In this document: piece after piece, positions 36,456 through 51,400 of the stretch
Numbering within the stretch: the first letter of the stretch is position 1
Layout: each line of letters starts with the position of its first letter
From: Elysia crispata
Lineage: Eukaryota > Mollusca > Gastropoda > Plakobranchidae
Length of the DNA stretch: 64,000 bases
Reading direction: 5' to 3'
Assembly (NCBI GenBank): GCA_033675545.1
Contig: JAWDGP010005762.1
Span: 591,001 to 655,000, forward strand
Position numbers and translations under genes: made by a program
Notes under the pieces: model-generated
What the model was told of the DNA's origin: nothing
Database searches by the model: none
Seen by the model: only the letters and a program-made list of their open reading frames with translations

Positions 36456-38066
36456 CAAACTGAGATCCTGCGAGCGCAAGTAGACCACTTAACCTCCTTA
36501 AACATATTAGTTTTTTTCTTCAAAGAAGAGCAGCATTAAAAATACCCAGAGCACTGTGAGAAAACACACAAAATACCCTGATCCTTGAAAGCTACATATT
36601 CTCTCAAACTCTCCTCAGAAATATCAAAGTTCAAGAGGGGGAGGACAGGTTCTGGGATAACTGGGGAAAAAAAAAGTCTCGAGAATGAAACTGATAATGC
36701 CTAAAAATTATTAGCGATAACCTTCAGGATACAGATCCGTCTGAACTGAGTAGATATTACATCCATTACATAACAAACAAAATCAAATGATGGGGCAAAA
36801 ACACATAATCTCTTCATTGCTTCACTAGCTACTCCCAAATATAAAACATATTTCTACAATGCATGTTAACCTTCTGGTTTCAGAATGTACAATGTACATC
36901 TGTGGTGCATGTTTGCCTTACAGTTACACAGCTTATTTACACAGAACAGCCATACATCATACATCCATAGGACATTAAGTTATAATAACAAGACCTGCAC
37001 CCACATCCTATATCATTACTAAGATTACAGGGTGCGTGGCATATCTTCACAAAGCAAGCAAGAGGTTTATGAAAATAAACTAATAACAAAAATATGCATG
37101 AGCTTCCCAAACAAAATCTGGTTGGAAGAGATGGTAGAGTATACAGAAAGGGAAGAATATTGAGGGCACAAGACTATATGAGAGTGTGCGACAGTGCCAT
37201 GTCAATCACTTGAGTTTTTTCTGCTACAAATCAGACTGGTGGGTAAAAAATCGAATTCTCATTAAAAATAAATGGCCACCACATATCCTTCTGACTCTCT
37301 TTCTTAATGTCAAGATCAGGTCATAAAAATGCCAAATCACATGTGTATCCATACACCCTGATTATTATGCAAATACATGAATGTGCTAATCATACACTGA
37401 TTCATGTACAAAAAAGTATTTGTCCATAGTATATAAAATTTATCATATATCACACACCTTATTTAGTTACCTCCATCATTTTCAAAATAACGCCACTAGT
37501 TTATAAAACAGATGCATATCCCTACATGAAAAAAGAAAACATTTGTATCTATGGTATATAAGTACTACACTGGTTGACAAGGCAAAAATATTTTAACTGT
37601 ACACAAATAACTAAGTCAGAGATTAAAACTAAAGAGAGAGCCTTGTCAATAAATACTTCCAACATTAGAATAGGAAAAAGATTTTGTCTGTAATTGCACT
37701 TCAAAGAAAAGAAATCAGCTCATCCATAACTAGCCTAACCTCAGTCTGTCTATGTCTCTCTCTCTGGATTGAGCAGGTCCTGGGCATAAAGTTGCAATCT
37801 TTTTATTTGACATGAATGGAATCAAAAGCCTTGAGATGATCTTATACATTTGATTTGAAGCATGCTCTTCTTCCATATCTTCTCATTTCTGTGAAAGAAT
37901 GCACATAAAACTTTTTTTTTTTTTTGCAACTCCCCAAAATTCCCCATACAATGCCATTAACAATTCTGTGCTGTCAGCTGTGAGTCTTGATAGAGAAGCT
38001 TATTTAGAATAGACTAGTCCAGCTTTTGTAAAGGTTGGCTCTCTCATTACTTTTCTATGATTTCAG
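36456..38066. other. no gene recognised
   Basis: AT-rich sequence with no supported exon. A minus-strand AATAAA at about 37807 is the first canonical poly(A) signal found downstream of WDR44's stop codon, about 1.6 kb away. Confidence 0.4.
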
Positions 38067-38712
38067 TTTCTTCACTCCTGTGTACACAATGGGTAAGCCC
38101 AATGGAGGAACAGAAACTACGACGGGTAAGCCCAATGGAGGAACAGAAACTACGACGGGTAAGCCCAATGGAGGAACAGAAACTACGACGGGTGAGCCCA
38201 ATGGAGGAACAGAAACTACGACGGGTGAGCCCAATGGAGGAACAGAAACTACGACGGGTGAGCCCAATGGAGGAACAGAAACTACGACGGGTGAGCCCAA
38301 TGGAAGAACAGAAACGACGACGGGTGAGCCCAATGGAGGAACAGAAACTACGACGGGTGAGCCCAATGGAGGAACAGAAACTACGACGGGTGAGCCCAAT
38401 GGAGGAACAGAAACTACGACGGGTGAGCCCAATGGAGGAACAGAAACTACGACAGGTGAGCCCAATGGAGGAAGAGAAACTACAACGGGTGAGCCCAATG
38501 GAGGAACAGAAACTACGACAGGTGAGCCCAATGGAGGAACAGAAACTATGACGGGTGAGCCCAATGGAGGAACAGAAACTACGACAGGTGAGCCCAATGG
38601 AGGAACAGAAACTACGACAGGTGAGCCCAATGGAGGAACAGAAACTAGTCCTCAGAGTTCTGCCTACCTGCAGGAAGCCTCAGGATTGTCCTGGAGACAA
38701 GCTGTACTTAAG
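38067..38712 (+). repeat. 33-bp minisatellite, 17 copies, with splice-like flanks and an open frame
   Basis: Seventeen 33-bp units at 38091-38651 encode an 11-residue repeat in the frame starting at ATG 38089 (GEPNGGTETTT; the first three copies read GKPNGG...). The repeat lacks stops in all three plus frames and in at least one minus frame, so openness alone proves nothing. However, a pyrimidine tract with TTTCAG ends at 38066, the ATG has a good context (ACACAATGG), and AAG/GTGAAT follows at 38712-38713. That gives an exon of 208 whole codons with a unique tail (SPQSSAYLQEASGLSWRQAVL). It could be a mucin-like Thr-rich exon or a plain minisatellite. It lies 0.7 kb past the end of WDR44, on the opposite strand. 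Confidence 0.6.
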
Positions 38713-39402
38713 GTGAATAGCTACGTTATTGGGTCAATTACAACTTTAGAAAGCACATTTAACGAAAGAAATAAATCCAAATGAGCAAACAATAAAGATC
38801 ATACAATCTGTGCAGCTTAACAATTGCAATTAACCCCACAGAAGCTGTATACAGCTAAAATCACATCAACTTAAAAAAAATATCTACGTAGAACTGAAAC
38901 TTAAAATCTTTTCAAATAGAATAAAAAAACAATAACAAACACATTTTCACACAGGAAATGTGAGCATATAATGAATCAGTTATAAAAGGTGAGCACAAAG
39001 ATGTCCCGCAGCTTGTGTCCTATGCTGGGAACAATAAGGCATTTATGACAAGATTGAACACAAGCTTCACGAGATGAGCTCCCACCTTGTGGGTTCCATT
39101 GGTTCACTCAGCTAGTCTGAAGGCCCCTGATGTTGCATGCTTTCTTCAGAAGAACAACTTTGGTTTTTGAAATTGGCTCATTTTGCACAGCACTATTAGA
39201 ACTATTTCTTACTTACAAAATTGAAATAAAAAAATACATTTCTTTGAAAAAAAAACTTAACGAGAAAAAATACTTTAGAAACGTAAAAAGACTAAAAACA
39301 TACTTCTCATATGTATAATTATTTTGAACTCATAATAATCTCATTCAGCAGCTGTTAAGACTCAATTTATCTTGTTATTTTATCCTTCTGCCTCCTCTGA
39401 AA

Positions 39403-42400
39403 TTAAAAAAACATACTTCGACTGTTAGGCCTATTAGTGATGACTTTAATAGCACCCGTAAAGTCGGCAGAGACAATAATCTCTCTTTCCTCCGTGTCAT
39501 CATCCAGTGTAAGAGGCTGCTCGCTTCCTTTAGCCTCCAAGCTTTGCTGCTCTGCCATCGCCATGCGGAAAATAAACGATGGGTTGGGTGCAAATACTGC
39601 AGAAGTGACCACTGCATTGTGGACTGGAAAAAAAAATAGAAATTGAAAGAATATAAAAAAGGAGGAGGACACAATTCCTTTCACGCAATAACCAAAAAGA
39701 AATCACTTTTTTAAACTGAGAATCTTTGAGTAAAAGAGGAAGAGTTGTAGATTCAAAGCTCTCTCATATAAAAAGTTATTGATAAAAGACAATAATGATT
39801 TATTTATATATACATACATATATATTTTATGTCACATGATAAAACTTTTGATGGGCTAAAATCAATTGAAAAAGAATTACACTTGAGAACAATTCTCTTA
39901 CACTTACACCCTAAAAAATCCTAATTTAGAATAATAGGTATCGAAATAAGATTTTTTTTATCCTCATTTTCTTTCAACCAGTATCTCAAAACATAAAAAA
40001 ATACATCATTGTAGAACTATACTGACTCTATGAAATTTTCACCTCTCAGAACCTAAGGAAAAAAAATTTAACGTTCAATCCCTTTGAAAAACTGAAAATT
40101 ATTTGACTCCATTGAACTGGGGGTGAGTCTTTTTTTTTTTAAATCAGAGACTTTGCAGTCAGTAGACAAAATACCTTTGATTGCCTCCCAATAATCGTTG
40201 CGATCCCTACGGGCGGAGGTGAATTTAAGGAACTCATGATTTGTTTTCCAAACATACAGGAAATGATCCTCTGAGCCACAGACAACATATTTTCCTGTTG
40301 GACTGTATCAAGACATAATAGAAGTGTAGAAACAAAAGACTTAAAAGACATACTGCACTACAAACTAAAGGTGTAAAAAGTATTAAATAAGAATTTATCT
40401 TCTAGTCTTCAAGTTTAACTAATAAATTTCCTTTTCTACAGTTTCATGACTGGAAAACATATGATGGGCCATTTAGTACAGTACTAGCTGTTCTACAAAC
40501 AACTTTGAAGGACCCAGATTTTATATCTCTGATGCATTTTACATTACATAAAATGCAACACAAACTTCATTTTAATCTGACTCTCATAATGACATAATTA
40601 TTACCAAGATTTTGAGACAAGAAGACAAATTTAATTCTAAAATCTAAATTAATTTTACATTGATGATATCTAAGATAATTAAATTTAAAATTACAGTGCT
40701 TTACGGTAACCATATATGAAAGAAGGAAAAAAAAACTTTCAGAAAATTTTACAATTCCCTAATATAACCATGTCAATCCATTGGTTCAATTTATTACTTT
40801 CTTCTTTACCAAAAAAAAGCCCCTCTCCCCAATAACATTAAAATATTTTTCAAACGTACAAATAACATTATAGAGTCATTTGTCTATAAAAAAAATAGCA
40901 TTTGCTTTGCATCATTCCTTGTTTTCACTCAATTTCAGTTAAAATCTATTTAACAACAAGAAACATAACATTTCTGCAGGACTGAACACACCAGCTTATT
41001 GCACAGCTATGCTGCAAGAGAGAAGGCTGGAGTGCGCTCACCTGAAGCTTGCTCTGATCTGACTGCTGTTGTTCATGCAGCCCTTGTATTTGCACGACAA
41101 TGTCAGGTCTTTGAGATTGTACATTCTTAGTCTGGAGTCGTTGGAGGTCACCAAAATCTTACAAAAAAAAAAAGAAAAAAGAAAAGAAAACAATGGAATT
41201 CAAGATATCTGATTTCAAACTGACATAAGTAAAACTTGAAAAACAGATTGTCATAAATTGACCTGTGATATGAAGATTCTTCAACCTAGCGACATTGAAA
41301 CCATTCTGATGTATGGATGCCAGACCTGGACATTTCAAAACAGCTAAAAAAAAATAATAAACTGGAGGGAATAGAAATGTGGTTACTTTGAAGAATGTTA
41401 TGAATCTCATGGACTGCAAAGAAATCAAATGAAGCAGAGTTACAAGAAGCAGATACAACAAGATCACTCATAAATAGAATACGTATACGCCAAGCAACCT
41501 TTTTTGGCCATGTGATGGGAAGAGAGAAAATAGAACAAATTGTGATAACTGGAATGATAGAAGGAAAACTCAAAATGGGAAAACGGCTTGAAAAGATGTT
41601 GGACAGACTAACAAAGTGGTCAAAGCAGGAAGAATGACAGAAGCTCTGAAAGCGAAGAGGAATAGAGATGGGTGGAAGGTCATGATCACCTATCCTAAAG
41701 AGTAAGGCACCTGATTGATTGATTAAGTTTTATTCTTATTACTTTTTTACTTAAAGGACAGTCTACTGATAGACTCTACTCTATCATTAGACACTGTAAA
41801 TTGAAAAGTAAAAACCTAGATACCTACCTTCTCCTCCCCAGGCATTGTCTCAATGCCAGTAATCTTTCGACCACGAGAATTTTTGCCCCGAGTTGACCTC
41901 ACATTCACCATCGTGTAGTATTTCAATTGCTGAAGAATAATAATGAAAGTGTTAATCTCAAAAGCAATAATAGTCCATTGAAGGTGAAAAGGGACTATTT
42001 TTCAATAAGTCTATTTGCACCGAGTCTAAATGAACCAATCCCTGCTGCCAATGTTTATCATCAGTATCAAAGCTGCATATGAGCAATTAAAGAGCTTTTC
42101 AGCTTCTTCATTAACCCTTTTATAGTTTTCTAACTCAATTATATATTTTTTCAGGCAATTTCTAACCTTTGACTCTATTCAACCTCATTGCAATCATGTC
42201 GCAATTGAGTCCACATACCTCTGTAGTGTAAAAAATGCATTTGCCGTCATAAGTTCCCACTACAGCCAAACGACCATTGTGGCAAAAATTTGCTGTGGTG
42301 ATCAGATTTGAAGAACCAGAAAGCTCATTCCACAAAGTGACTTTCTTGTCTGGAATATTCCACAGTCGCAGCTTGCCATCAAGGGCTCCACTCAAGAAGT

Positions 42401-45400
42401 AACGGTCATCCTGAGTTAACACAAAGCATCAGGTACAAAAGATTCTTTAAGTGAGTTCCACAAAAAGAAAAGTTAATGCCATTGACAGAGGCCAAGTAAT
42501 AAGAACATGTTAAGATAAAACGCAGAGTTGAGTATGAGCCTAGAATATTAAAAAAAATGTTAAACAGTACAATTTTTGCAAGCCATTCGTAATTTTGCTT
42601 AATATGATTAACAATTCTATTTTTTTTATAGAATCTCCTTAGATTTTTAAATGGGTTGATTTTCATTGAGAAACAAATGGTCTAAGACAAGCTCCAAACT
42701 TTTTAATTAAACCCTTAAAAAGCACATGAATAGTTAGGTTTATGGCATGGAACCTTTGGGTGAAAAACTATGGCAGTAACAAAGTCAATGTGTTGAAAGG
42801 TGCACAGACATTCTCGTCTGGAGATGTGCCAGAGTTTCACAGTTTTGTCCATGGATGAGGACAATATGAAGTAGTTCTGTGGACAAAGCAAGCACAAACA
42901 AGAACTTCAGAATTACACACGCTTCATCAGACTATAAGAGATAATAAAAGATGTGGATACTTCTCCAGCTCTTTTGTATGACAAACTAGAATTGAAGTGA
43001 ACTGATTTTACATAGCATCTCACTATTTTTACTGCAGTAATTATGCCCTTCTTGTAAGAGACATTTAAAATATTTAATACTTTTACATTTTATGAGTAAC
43101 ACATTTCAAGTGATGCACCTTAAGTGTTCCCATAATCAATAAAATCAAATGATCCCAACTTCAACTTTCCATTTTAGTCTGGTCTCTAATGTACTTTTAT
43201 TTCATTGGATATTTCTTTTAAACATAATCGATTACAGCATTAGCATCAAATTGTTGGGGCAACCAACCATCTTACATGACAGGACAGTTTTTGACAGTTG
43301 TCCTTTTTTCATGAAACTTGTCCCTATATTTCGATTTTATCAGGTCATGACTTTATACATTTGATTCAAACTGCAATTAACAAAAAATTCCACAAACCTC
43401 AATTAAAAAAAAAACAAACAAAAAAAAAGAAACAAATCTGATTTAAAATTAGCGCTAAAACCTTCAAACATATACTATAACCCATGACTAGATCATACCT
43501 TGGACCATGAAAGATCAAGAAGATCGGCTGAATGACCTTTGTACACACAAAATGGTCTCTGTTGAAAAGGTGCAATCATCTCCTCCTCAGCCGTCTGCTT
43601 GTTAAGTTCCCTCTGAAGGATGAAAAGAATGAAAGTCAACAAATGTCACATTCTTCGTTTATCAAAATACAATTTTCTTGTCTACCTATTCCTAATCTCC
43701 CACTTTCATCTTATTCCAAGATGTAAAGCAAAGGAAAAGCGTTGAAACAACCATAATCATTTGACACATGGAAAAAAATAAAAATCAAGATTCATAGCAT
43801 GGGGACTGGGAGAGGTAAAATTTTCCATATGGGAAATTTCGCAGAAAAAAAACCAAGTAAAATAAGTAGTAAAATAAAAATAGAGTATACAGTGAGTCAT
43901 ATTTTGCAGTCATGATATTATGTATATAGCACTAAGTCTCCACAGTTGTATGTAGCAACACTCAATATAAAAGTTGATATTTATAACAATTCATTTTTGT
44001 GAAATTTTCAATTAGGAAAAACACATTACTATAATTCTGGCATTATTCAATTTTACTTTTGCATTGAGACCGAAAACCTTGCTTTACACCAGAATTTTGA
44101 AAATTCCAATTTCTGACTACAAACTGCTGTAAGAGATAAACAGAAGAAAAGCTAGTGAAAAATATTATTGTTTTTTTCTGCAAGTATACAATGTATCATG
44201 GAACCTGGTTCAAATAAACCTTTAAAAAATAGAGAACCAACATGGTTATGAGTGTAAAATATGCTCTAACAAATAATGTAAGTGTGTTCATATGTAAGAG
44301 ATCAACTGAAGTAAAAACTAAAATAAATTGTGATCAAAATCAGATATATAGAAACAGCAAAGAAAAAAAATGACAGATAAAATATGCAATTTACCAGAGG
44401 ATCCTTGGCAGCACACAAGTCTGCTGAGGATGAAGAGTTCAAGCTTTCATGTGACACTGCTGGTGACAGCCGCACTGAAAAAAACAGAGGAAAAACAAAT
44501 AGGAATTTGAATTAAAAACAAGGACTTACGTTAAACGAAATTTCTAAGAATGCTAAAACTTAAAATCCTTAAAATTTGACACATTGCATTTTAATTAAAT
44601 GAATGCAGTTTCACCTATGAAGTTTACTCTGATCAATTCTTAGATAACTTGATTAATCTGACATTTTTGTCCCTACTGCATAACCAAAGTTTGGAATATC
44701 AGTGTACAACTTTATTTGCAGGTAGGTGTTTTGATGAGCTATGTTGTTAAATAGTATTAGACCATTAGAATAAGTTATGACTCAAAATTGAAGACAAATT
44801 ATGAGAGACGGCAGTTGGATAAAAAATGACGATTCTAATATTTCTCAGCATCTAGTTACAACACACAACAATTCGCCACTTGTTCCACAGGATTATGGAT
44901 TTTCTAAGGTCAAGCCCAAGCTTCTGGACATAAGGACAAATCTATAGTAACAAATGAGGCCAAGGGACGGGTTATATTACCCAGCAAGATTGTATAATTT
45001 CTGGTATTTTCCTTACAAATATTGGATTCTTTTTCTTCTCTTTGCTGACAACTTTGTTGGCATTTGTTAGCACTGAATGTAAAAAAATCATGAGTCAGTA
45101 AATTCTGTCAGGAAAGGACTGGGAAATCTATCTTCCTGTGTATTTGGTATTCTAAAGTCAGTACTCAGCGTAATGCAAGGGTTAACACCACAAATTAACC
45201 ACTTATTGTTTAAAAAAGAATAAAAAATAAAGGACAAATGAGTCCGATGGGAACAGGTTAACGAAATGTTCCGATCTGTCACTATCAGTGTATGTTACAC
45301 AAACTCACCATCAGCGTATTTCTGCCTGAAATCCTCAAAGTAAGTTGATGTTGATTTAAGAACCCAAATTCTTAACACTGTGTCCTGCCCCCCGGTTGCC

Positions 45401-48400
45401 TATGGGTTTAAAGCATTGAGAGAATAAAGGAGACATTATACTGTACCAATATTCTTTTATTGCACATAATTTTCACTTTACAATAAAAAAAAAAAAGGAA
45501 ATAAACCTGGTGTCTTCATGGATCTCGTACAAACCTGAAGTTATCATGAAAGAATGAAGATGGATGGGAAAGTGATTCCTTCATGATTGGAAATAAGACC
45601 GTGATAAGTCCAATAAATTTTCATTTGCATGGAATAGGATAGGAACGGAAGAGATTTTGATATGTTTGAACTGGATGAAGTGATGTTATTTTAAAAAATA
45701 TGCAGTGTTCTCACTTCATAACTAAATGAAACAGTCAGTACTTTTCATTTCTAAAAATAAGAAAGTCTCCACAGCAAGTTAACTGACTTAAACATGTCAG
45801 TTTTGTTACTTCTCATTAAGTTAAACTGCTTTGCTGCTTGTATCTTGCTGTTTAGCTTTCATAAATTTCTTAATAAATAGAGTAAAAATGACTCAATTAG
45901 CAATCTTGCATGAGAAACTTTCTTAACCTAGAGCAAATATATATAAAAAACCCAGAAAAAAGTATATTTTCAAATTGAACAATAGTTCTTGACTTGATAT
46001 TGATTAAAATTGTAAGATGTCAAAATGTTAGCCCGAATCGCAGTAAGCATGCATACTCTGCTAAAATAAAAGGAGCTCTTGGAAAAATTGAGATATTACC
46101 AGCAGCTTTCCGCAAGGAGAGAATTTCATGACCCAGATGGCACCTGTGTGCTCTCCACTAAGGTCCTGCAGAAGATTAGGCTGGGAGAAATCGTACGGAC
46201 CTTTGTTTTTGCTGGATGCCTTGATCTGAAGAAGTTTGAAAATCATTGGGGTTTTTTAAACTGTAAACTTAAATTACTCTGCCCCCTCCCAATGGCAGAC
46301 CGACGTATCTGACAAAAACCTATTTTCTAATTTGTTTGCATGAACGGACTATTTAAAGTATAACCCGACTTGTTTAAATGGCAGAGCAACGTATCTTCAT
46401 TGTAACTTTAGTTTTTTTATTTGTCAAATCAACATATCTGATATTTTTTATGCTGACCATCGAGTGCTTTTTGCATTTTTCCTGAAAGCACAAAAACTGT
46501 AAATACGTTACTTTGCCTTTGGAGAGCAGCACTACAAGATCAAGAGGTGCATCACACCAAGATGAAATCAGAAACTTAAGTGACATTAAGAGCATGTAAA
46601 CAAAAGAACCTAAAATTCTAGAACAATAGTAAAATGTACTGTTCCCACAGGCTGATTTTCAAATTTTGAAATGTAAATAAACAAAAGACCAAGTTCTTCG
46701 AATTTGTTCATCAGACACGACTGCCAGGAATATGCAGAGGTCAGAGCAACTGAAGTATTAAATCACTGACTTACGGAAAGGATAGGATCAAAAGCAGTAC
46801 AATGTTATTTCGAATCCCATAAAAAATATGCATGTTTTATTCTATCGTTGCCAGTAGCTCATTGACAAATATTTAAATAAAAAAAAAATGAAGGCAAGCC
46901 TATTTAACCTTGATTTTACATTTGAACTGAACTCTAATTCATGGTGCACAGTTTTCATTATCACATACTGATTAGCATACAATTTACCATATGAAGGATA
47001 TCAATATCAACTACTAATAAACTAATACCTTTGCAACATGAAAAAAACTTGAGAACAATTTCAAAAACAAAAGATAGGCAGACAAATCTGACGGCCTTTT
47101 TTTTTCTTCTATTTTCTTTCAAAATGTTTTGTAACACACTGACCTTGAAGATTTTTCCATTCACTGAGACTTCCTCCTCTACAGGTGGATCACTGTTTAA
47201 TGCTGAAATAGAAAGGAAGAAGAGGAGTGTGCATGGTCAAAGTAAAATAAAACCTAGAAATTATTTAAAGATTTGCAAAATACCCAAACTTGAAGGCCAC
47301 TCATTTAATTAAAAAAAAAATAAATATAAAAAAAGGTTTCCTTGTAAATCCTGCTCTTTAAATGAGCCATCATAAACGTTGCATTAATCTTTTCTTTTAT
47401 TGTATTTTTAAAGTTTCTTCGAGATCAACTTGATGTTTTCTTCATTATGGTTCGTGCCTATACTTGCATTTGACATGATATGACCCTCACACTGTGAAAG
47501 CAATAAACCTTTCAGCAAAGCAGTAAAACCAGTTATGTGAGTTTTAAAAGGGCATGTTTTTCCCCTGATGTTAAACAAGCATCTGTAATTTCATTCCTTC
47601 AGGACTAAAAGTTCATACTTAAATGAAAATCGATTTCTGAGGTGGTTATTTTGTATTTAGATATATCATATTAGTGACTCTCATCAGTTGAGGGAAAAGA
47701 TGAATTCTGTTTTACAGATGCATGCACTTAGGTTGTAAAAGTAACAATCATCCTGCTATCCTTCATTCCAAACAGTTACCCATTGCATAAACATGGGTCA
47801 GAACCCACGACCCTCTAACCTACCAAGTCAACTTTTGCCAACAAATATGCTTTACCTGAGTCTGCTGCTGACTTGACACGGTTGACAGTTTTTCCAATTA
47901 GTTTCTTTATCCTTGCCCTATTGATATAAAAACAATCGTTTTCATAAGTGCGATGAATTAAAAATAAAAGAGGCTGAATCAAATCATCAAAGAAATAAAA
48001 ATTTGTCCTGATTTAAAGAAGTGCTGAACTGTTCTTGTCTGTTTGGCATGAGGCAGGGACAATAATTAGCAACAGTGGTAATTTTAAACTTAATCCATAC
48101 AGCACTCCAGGCAGGCCGCACCCTATGCACAATAGGAGCTCAAAGTGATGTTCTTCCAGATACCAATCCGGTCCCTTTGCCATTACGTTAATAATTGGCA
48201 CTGATCTAAATTCCAAGCTGAAGTTAAGATAGAACAAGAATAATCAAAAGAACAAGTCCTTGATAAAACTCAATTTAATACAGCTTAAGGTCCTGACTAA
48301 AAAAATTTACCTGTCAAGCCTTTCTGTAACTCAACAGATTTATTGGATTTCAGCCCAGTAATGCTATGGTAACATAGATTCCTCTGTTCTGTAAACTGCC

Positions 48401-51400
48401 TCTACTTCTCTTCAGAAAATTCACACAGACTTGCATTTAACTAATTCCAGAGATACTAAAATAGACACCCTTGATTATCCTTACATTATACCTGTCCATG
48501 AAATTCCATAAATTCAAGCAAGAAAAAAATAAATTCCCATTTGAAAGTGTCTCGCTTAGAAACCCATTTCATAAAAACCACAACAAACTGAAGAAGGACC
48601 AAACAGTCTGTTTTTTTTTTTAAGTAGGGAAAAAAATTTTATCACAATTCCTGCAAATTTAAGAGGTCTCCATAAACAATGAGCAATCATCCAACTCGTT
48701 TTACATTGATAAAACTGCAACTCACCCTTTCTTTCGAACATTGTTGCTTGATGATGCAACACTTTTCTCTGATCTAGAGTCAGACTCGTCACTCAGTCCA
48801 TCAACAAGGTGGAGACTTGTGTCACTGAAATAACAGAGCAAAACACCAATCACTACTATGGAGTAATATAACTAAAATTTGGCAACAAAGGATGTAAATA
48901 AAACTGAACATATTACAAAGAAATACTTGGTTATTCTAAAAACATAATTATGCACGCCATATAACCATTGGTGAATTACAATAGAACTGTTTCAATTATA
49001 AACACTCTTGGAAACACATGCCTCCCACTAGAAAACAAAGTGCAGACATTCAGTTAAGACAATGGGTGTTTCCTGTCGACGCAAATGCTCACTCTGTATT
49101 TCCTAGAAAATCCAAGACAAAAAATTAGCAAATGGTGTGCTGGTAGCTAACCTGAACAAGTCTAATGCTTGACTGATAAACAAAAGTCCTCTCCTCAGAG
49201 ACTTCTATGACATTTCATGACTTTCAAACTGATAATATATACAGCTTCAGCAATAATGAATCGATCAGGTGCCCTGCTCTTTAGCGAAGGCAATCATGAC
49301 CTTCTAGGCATCTTGCTGCTTTTGGTGCATGTGTCCTACATTTAGCGACTTTTTTTAGTCCATCCAAAATCTTTTCTCACTGCCCTGATCTCATTTTTCA
49401 TGATAGATGGGGACATCACTATTGTGCTTCAATATATTGTAATCCTTCTGTTGTCTTCAAAATGTTTACTTATGTATTTAGCCCATCTGCCCACCATTTT
49501 TTCCAATAATGGATAACAACCTAAAACAAACTGTGAACTTCCTCATGGCTCTGAGTGAAAATTTCACACTTCTATCTTCATAGTAATAGTAAGAGCTACA
49601 TGTATTCTCTAAGCACTGACCTGCTATATTCTTTGGTCCTCTTCATTATGTGCAAGGCTAACGGGTTGACACACTTGGGAAGTTTGTCTTCAGCTGTGCT
49701 TAATGGGATTGTCTCACCTGTGTCCAGATTCCTTACTGTCACCAACTCGAGGATTTCCTTGACAGACCACAAAAATAAAAGTTTCGGTATTGCTCATGTT
49801 CAAAATTCTTTGTAAGCATCTTGATTACTTTATCAATCTAGATTTCATATTTTTTGTAAAATGCCTGTAGGACAAGCATGAGTGCAAAAAGATATGCAGC
49901 TCAGTGATAACAGAATTATAGACTAACTCTACAATGAGTAAGGAGTAAGGACGGATTTATATTCAATTTTTAAAACTATTAAGCATCAAATATAACACTG
50001 AATCAATGACTTTTATTACCTCATGATAAAGATAATGATTCTACTTTTATGTGCATCATAATTTTGGAACATAGCATCACTAACTGTGCATCAAAACTTA
50101 ATAACCCTTAAAACTGACATTAAATCCTAAAGAAACCCTATAAGACCTATATGTTTCCAAACCAAGATTTTAAATGTTACTTAACCATGGCAGTTACCAG
50201 CTCACCTCATCAGAAAGCAAACGGCCAGAGTTTGAGCGTGGCCTGCGGTTAGGGCTTGCCTCCCTTCCCGATTCCCCCAACCTATGCCAATTTTTTATCT
50301 GCATGGATAAAGAGTCTAGATTGTTGCAGTCCATAGTGTCAGTGTTAGAGCCTGCTGAAGCTGCAGCTGTTTTGGAGCCAGGAGTGAGGTAAAGATTTGA
50401 TGCTGCTGAGGCTCCACGCGGTGAACTTCCACCCCCACAAGACAAAGGAATGTTCGGAACCGATGGTGACTGTGAGCAATCCTCAGATTCCTTACAGCAG
50501 AGGAGACATAGGGCATGGCAGCAATTAATAAATTTTACATGAATTAAGACAAAAAAAAATAAGTAAAGGGCTTTTCACAGTCTCAGAACTCTTCAGTACC
50601 CTAAATTTATGGAAAGATTACTAATTGTCAAAATATGTAAATGATGTTCTTTTATGATCTGAGAGGGCTGGCCTATGCTCACTCTAGGATACTTCCTGAC
50701 ATGAAGTTTATGATGTTTACACATTTGGGTGAAGAGAGTACCATGCCAGCATATGATCCAAGAACTGCATGCAAAGAAAAGATCTGTAGCAGAAGGACTT
50801 AAAAATCTTTTGACTGTTTCACTTTAAGGCTATAGCTCAAACATCATAAAATAAAAATATAATGTCTCAAAATTCCCATCCAACAAAAGGAAAAAAATAT
50901 TTTAGCCAAAGAATTCTGATTTCTATTGAATAATACTTTTCCCTCCCAACCCCCATTATCTCTACAAATAAAATAAAGGAAGACCCTTGATCTCTATCTA
51001 TGGCAATCTTTTTGTTAAATTAATGGATATAAAATCTTTCTTCAGTCAGAAACAACAACAAAGCTTCACTGAGAAAAATTGAGCCCCTCTATATTTTGAA
51101 AGAATGCGAAAAACTGTCTTTATATACAAGGTGACATCTAATTTTTCTCATCTTTATATGAAAAAAAAAACTTATTTTTTTTTAAATGAATGCCTAAAAA
51201 ACACTTGTGAAATGGGGCATACATATGATTCAGTGACAATGTATCTGCTGCCTTCCAAAACTGTTTTAACATCCAAGGTGTTTTCCTTCCCGCTTCCTCC
51301 CAGTTTGGGTGATGGCGGTTCTCGTCTCAAGACCATAGAGTGTGTGTCAAACTCTGACACTGGACTCTCTGCTCCTTGAGTGGCTAATGTTGAGGGTGCT

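Noticed and set aside
38055-38630. Minus-strand frame of LGSPVVVSVPP repeats
   Set aside because: It is the mirror of the 33-bp minisatellite. It lacks splice or start context; the plus-strand exon model is better supported.
39388-39418. Apparent GTATGT...TTTCAG mini-intron at the end of WDR44
   Set aside because: It would be only about 20 bp, too short to splice. The stop codon read straight through fits the WDR44 C-terminus.
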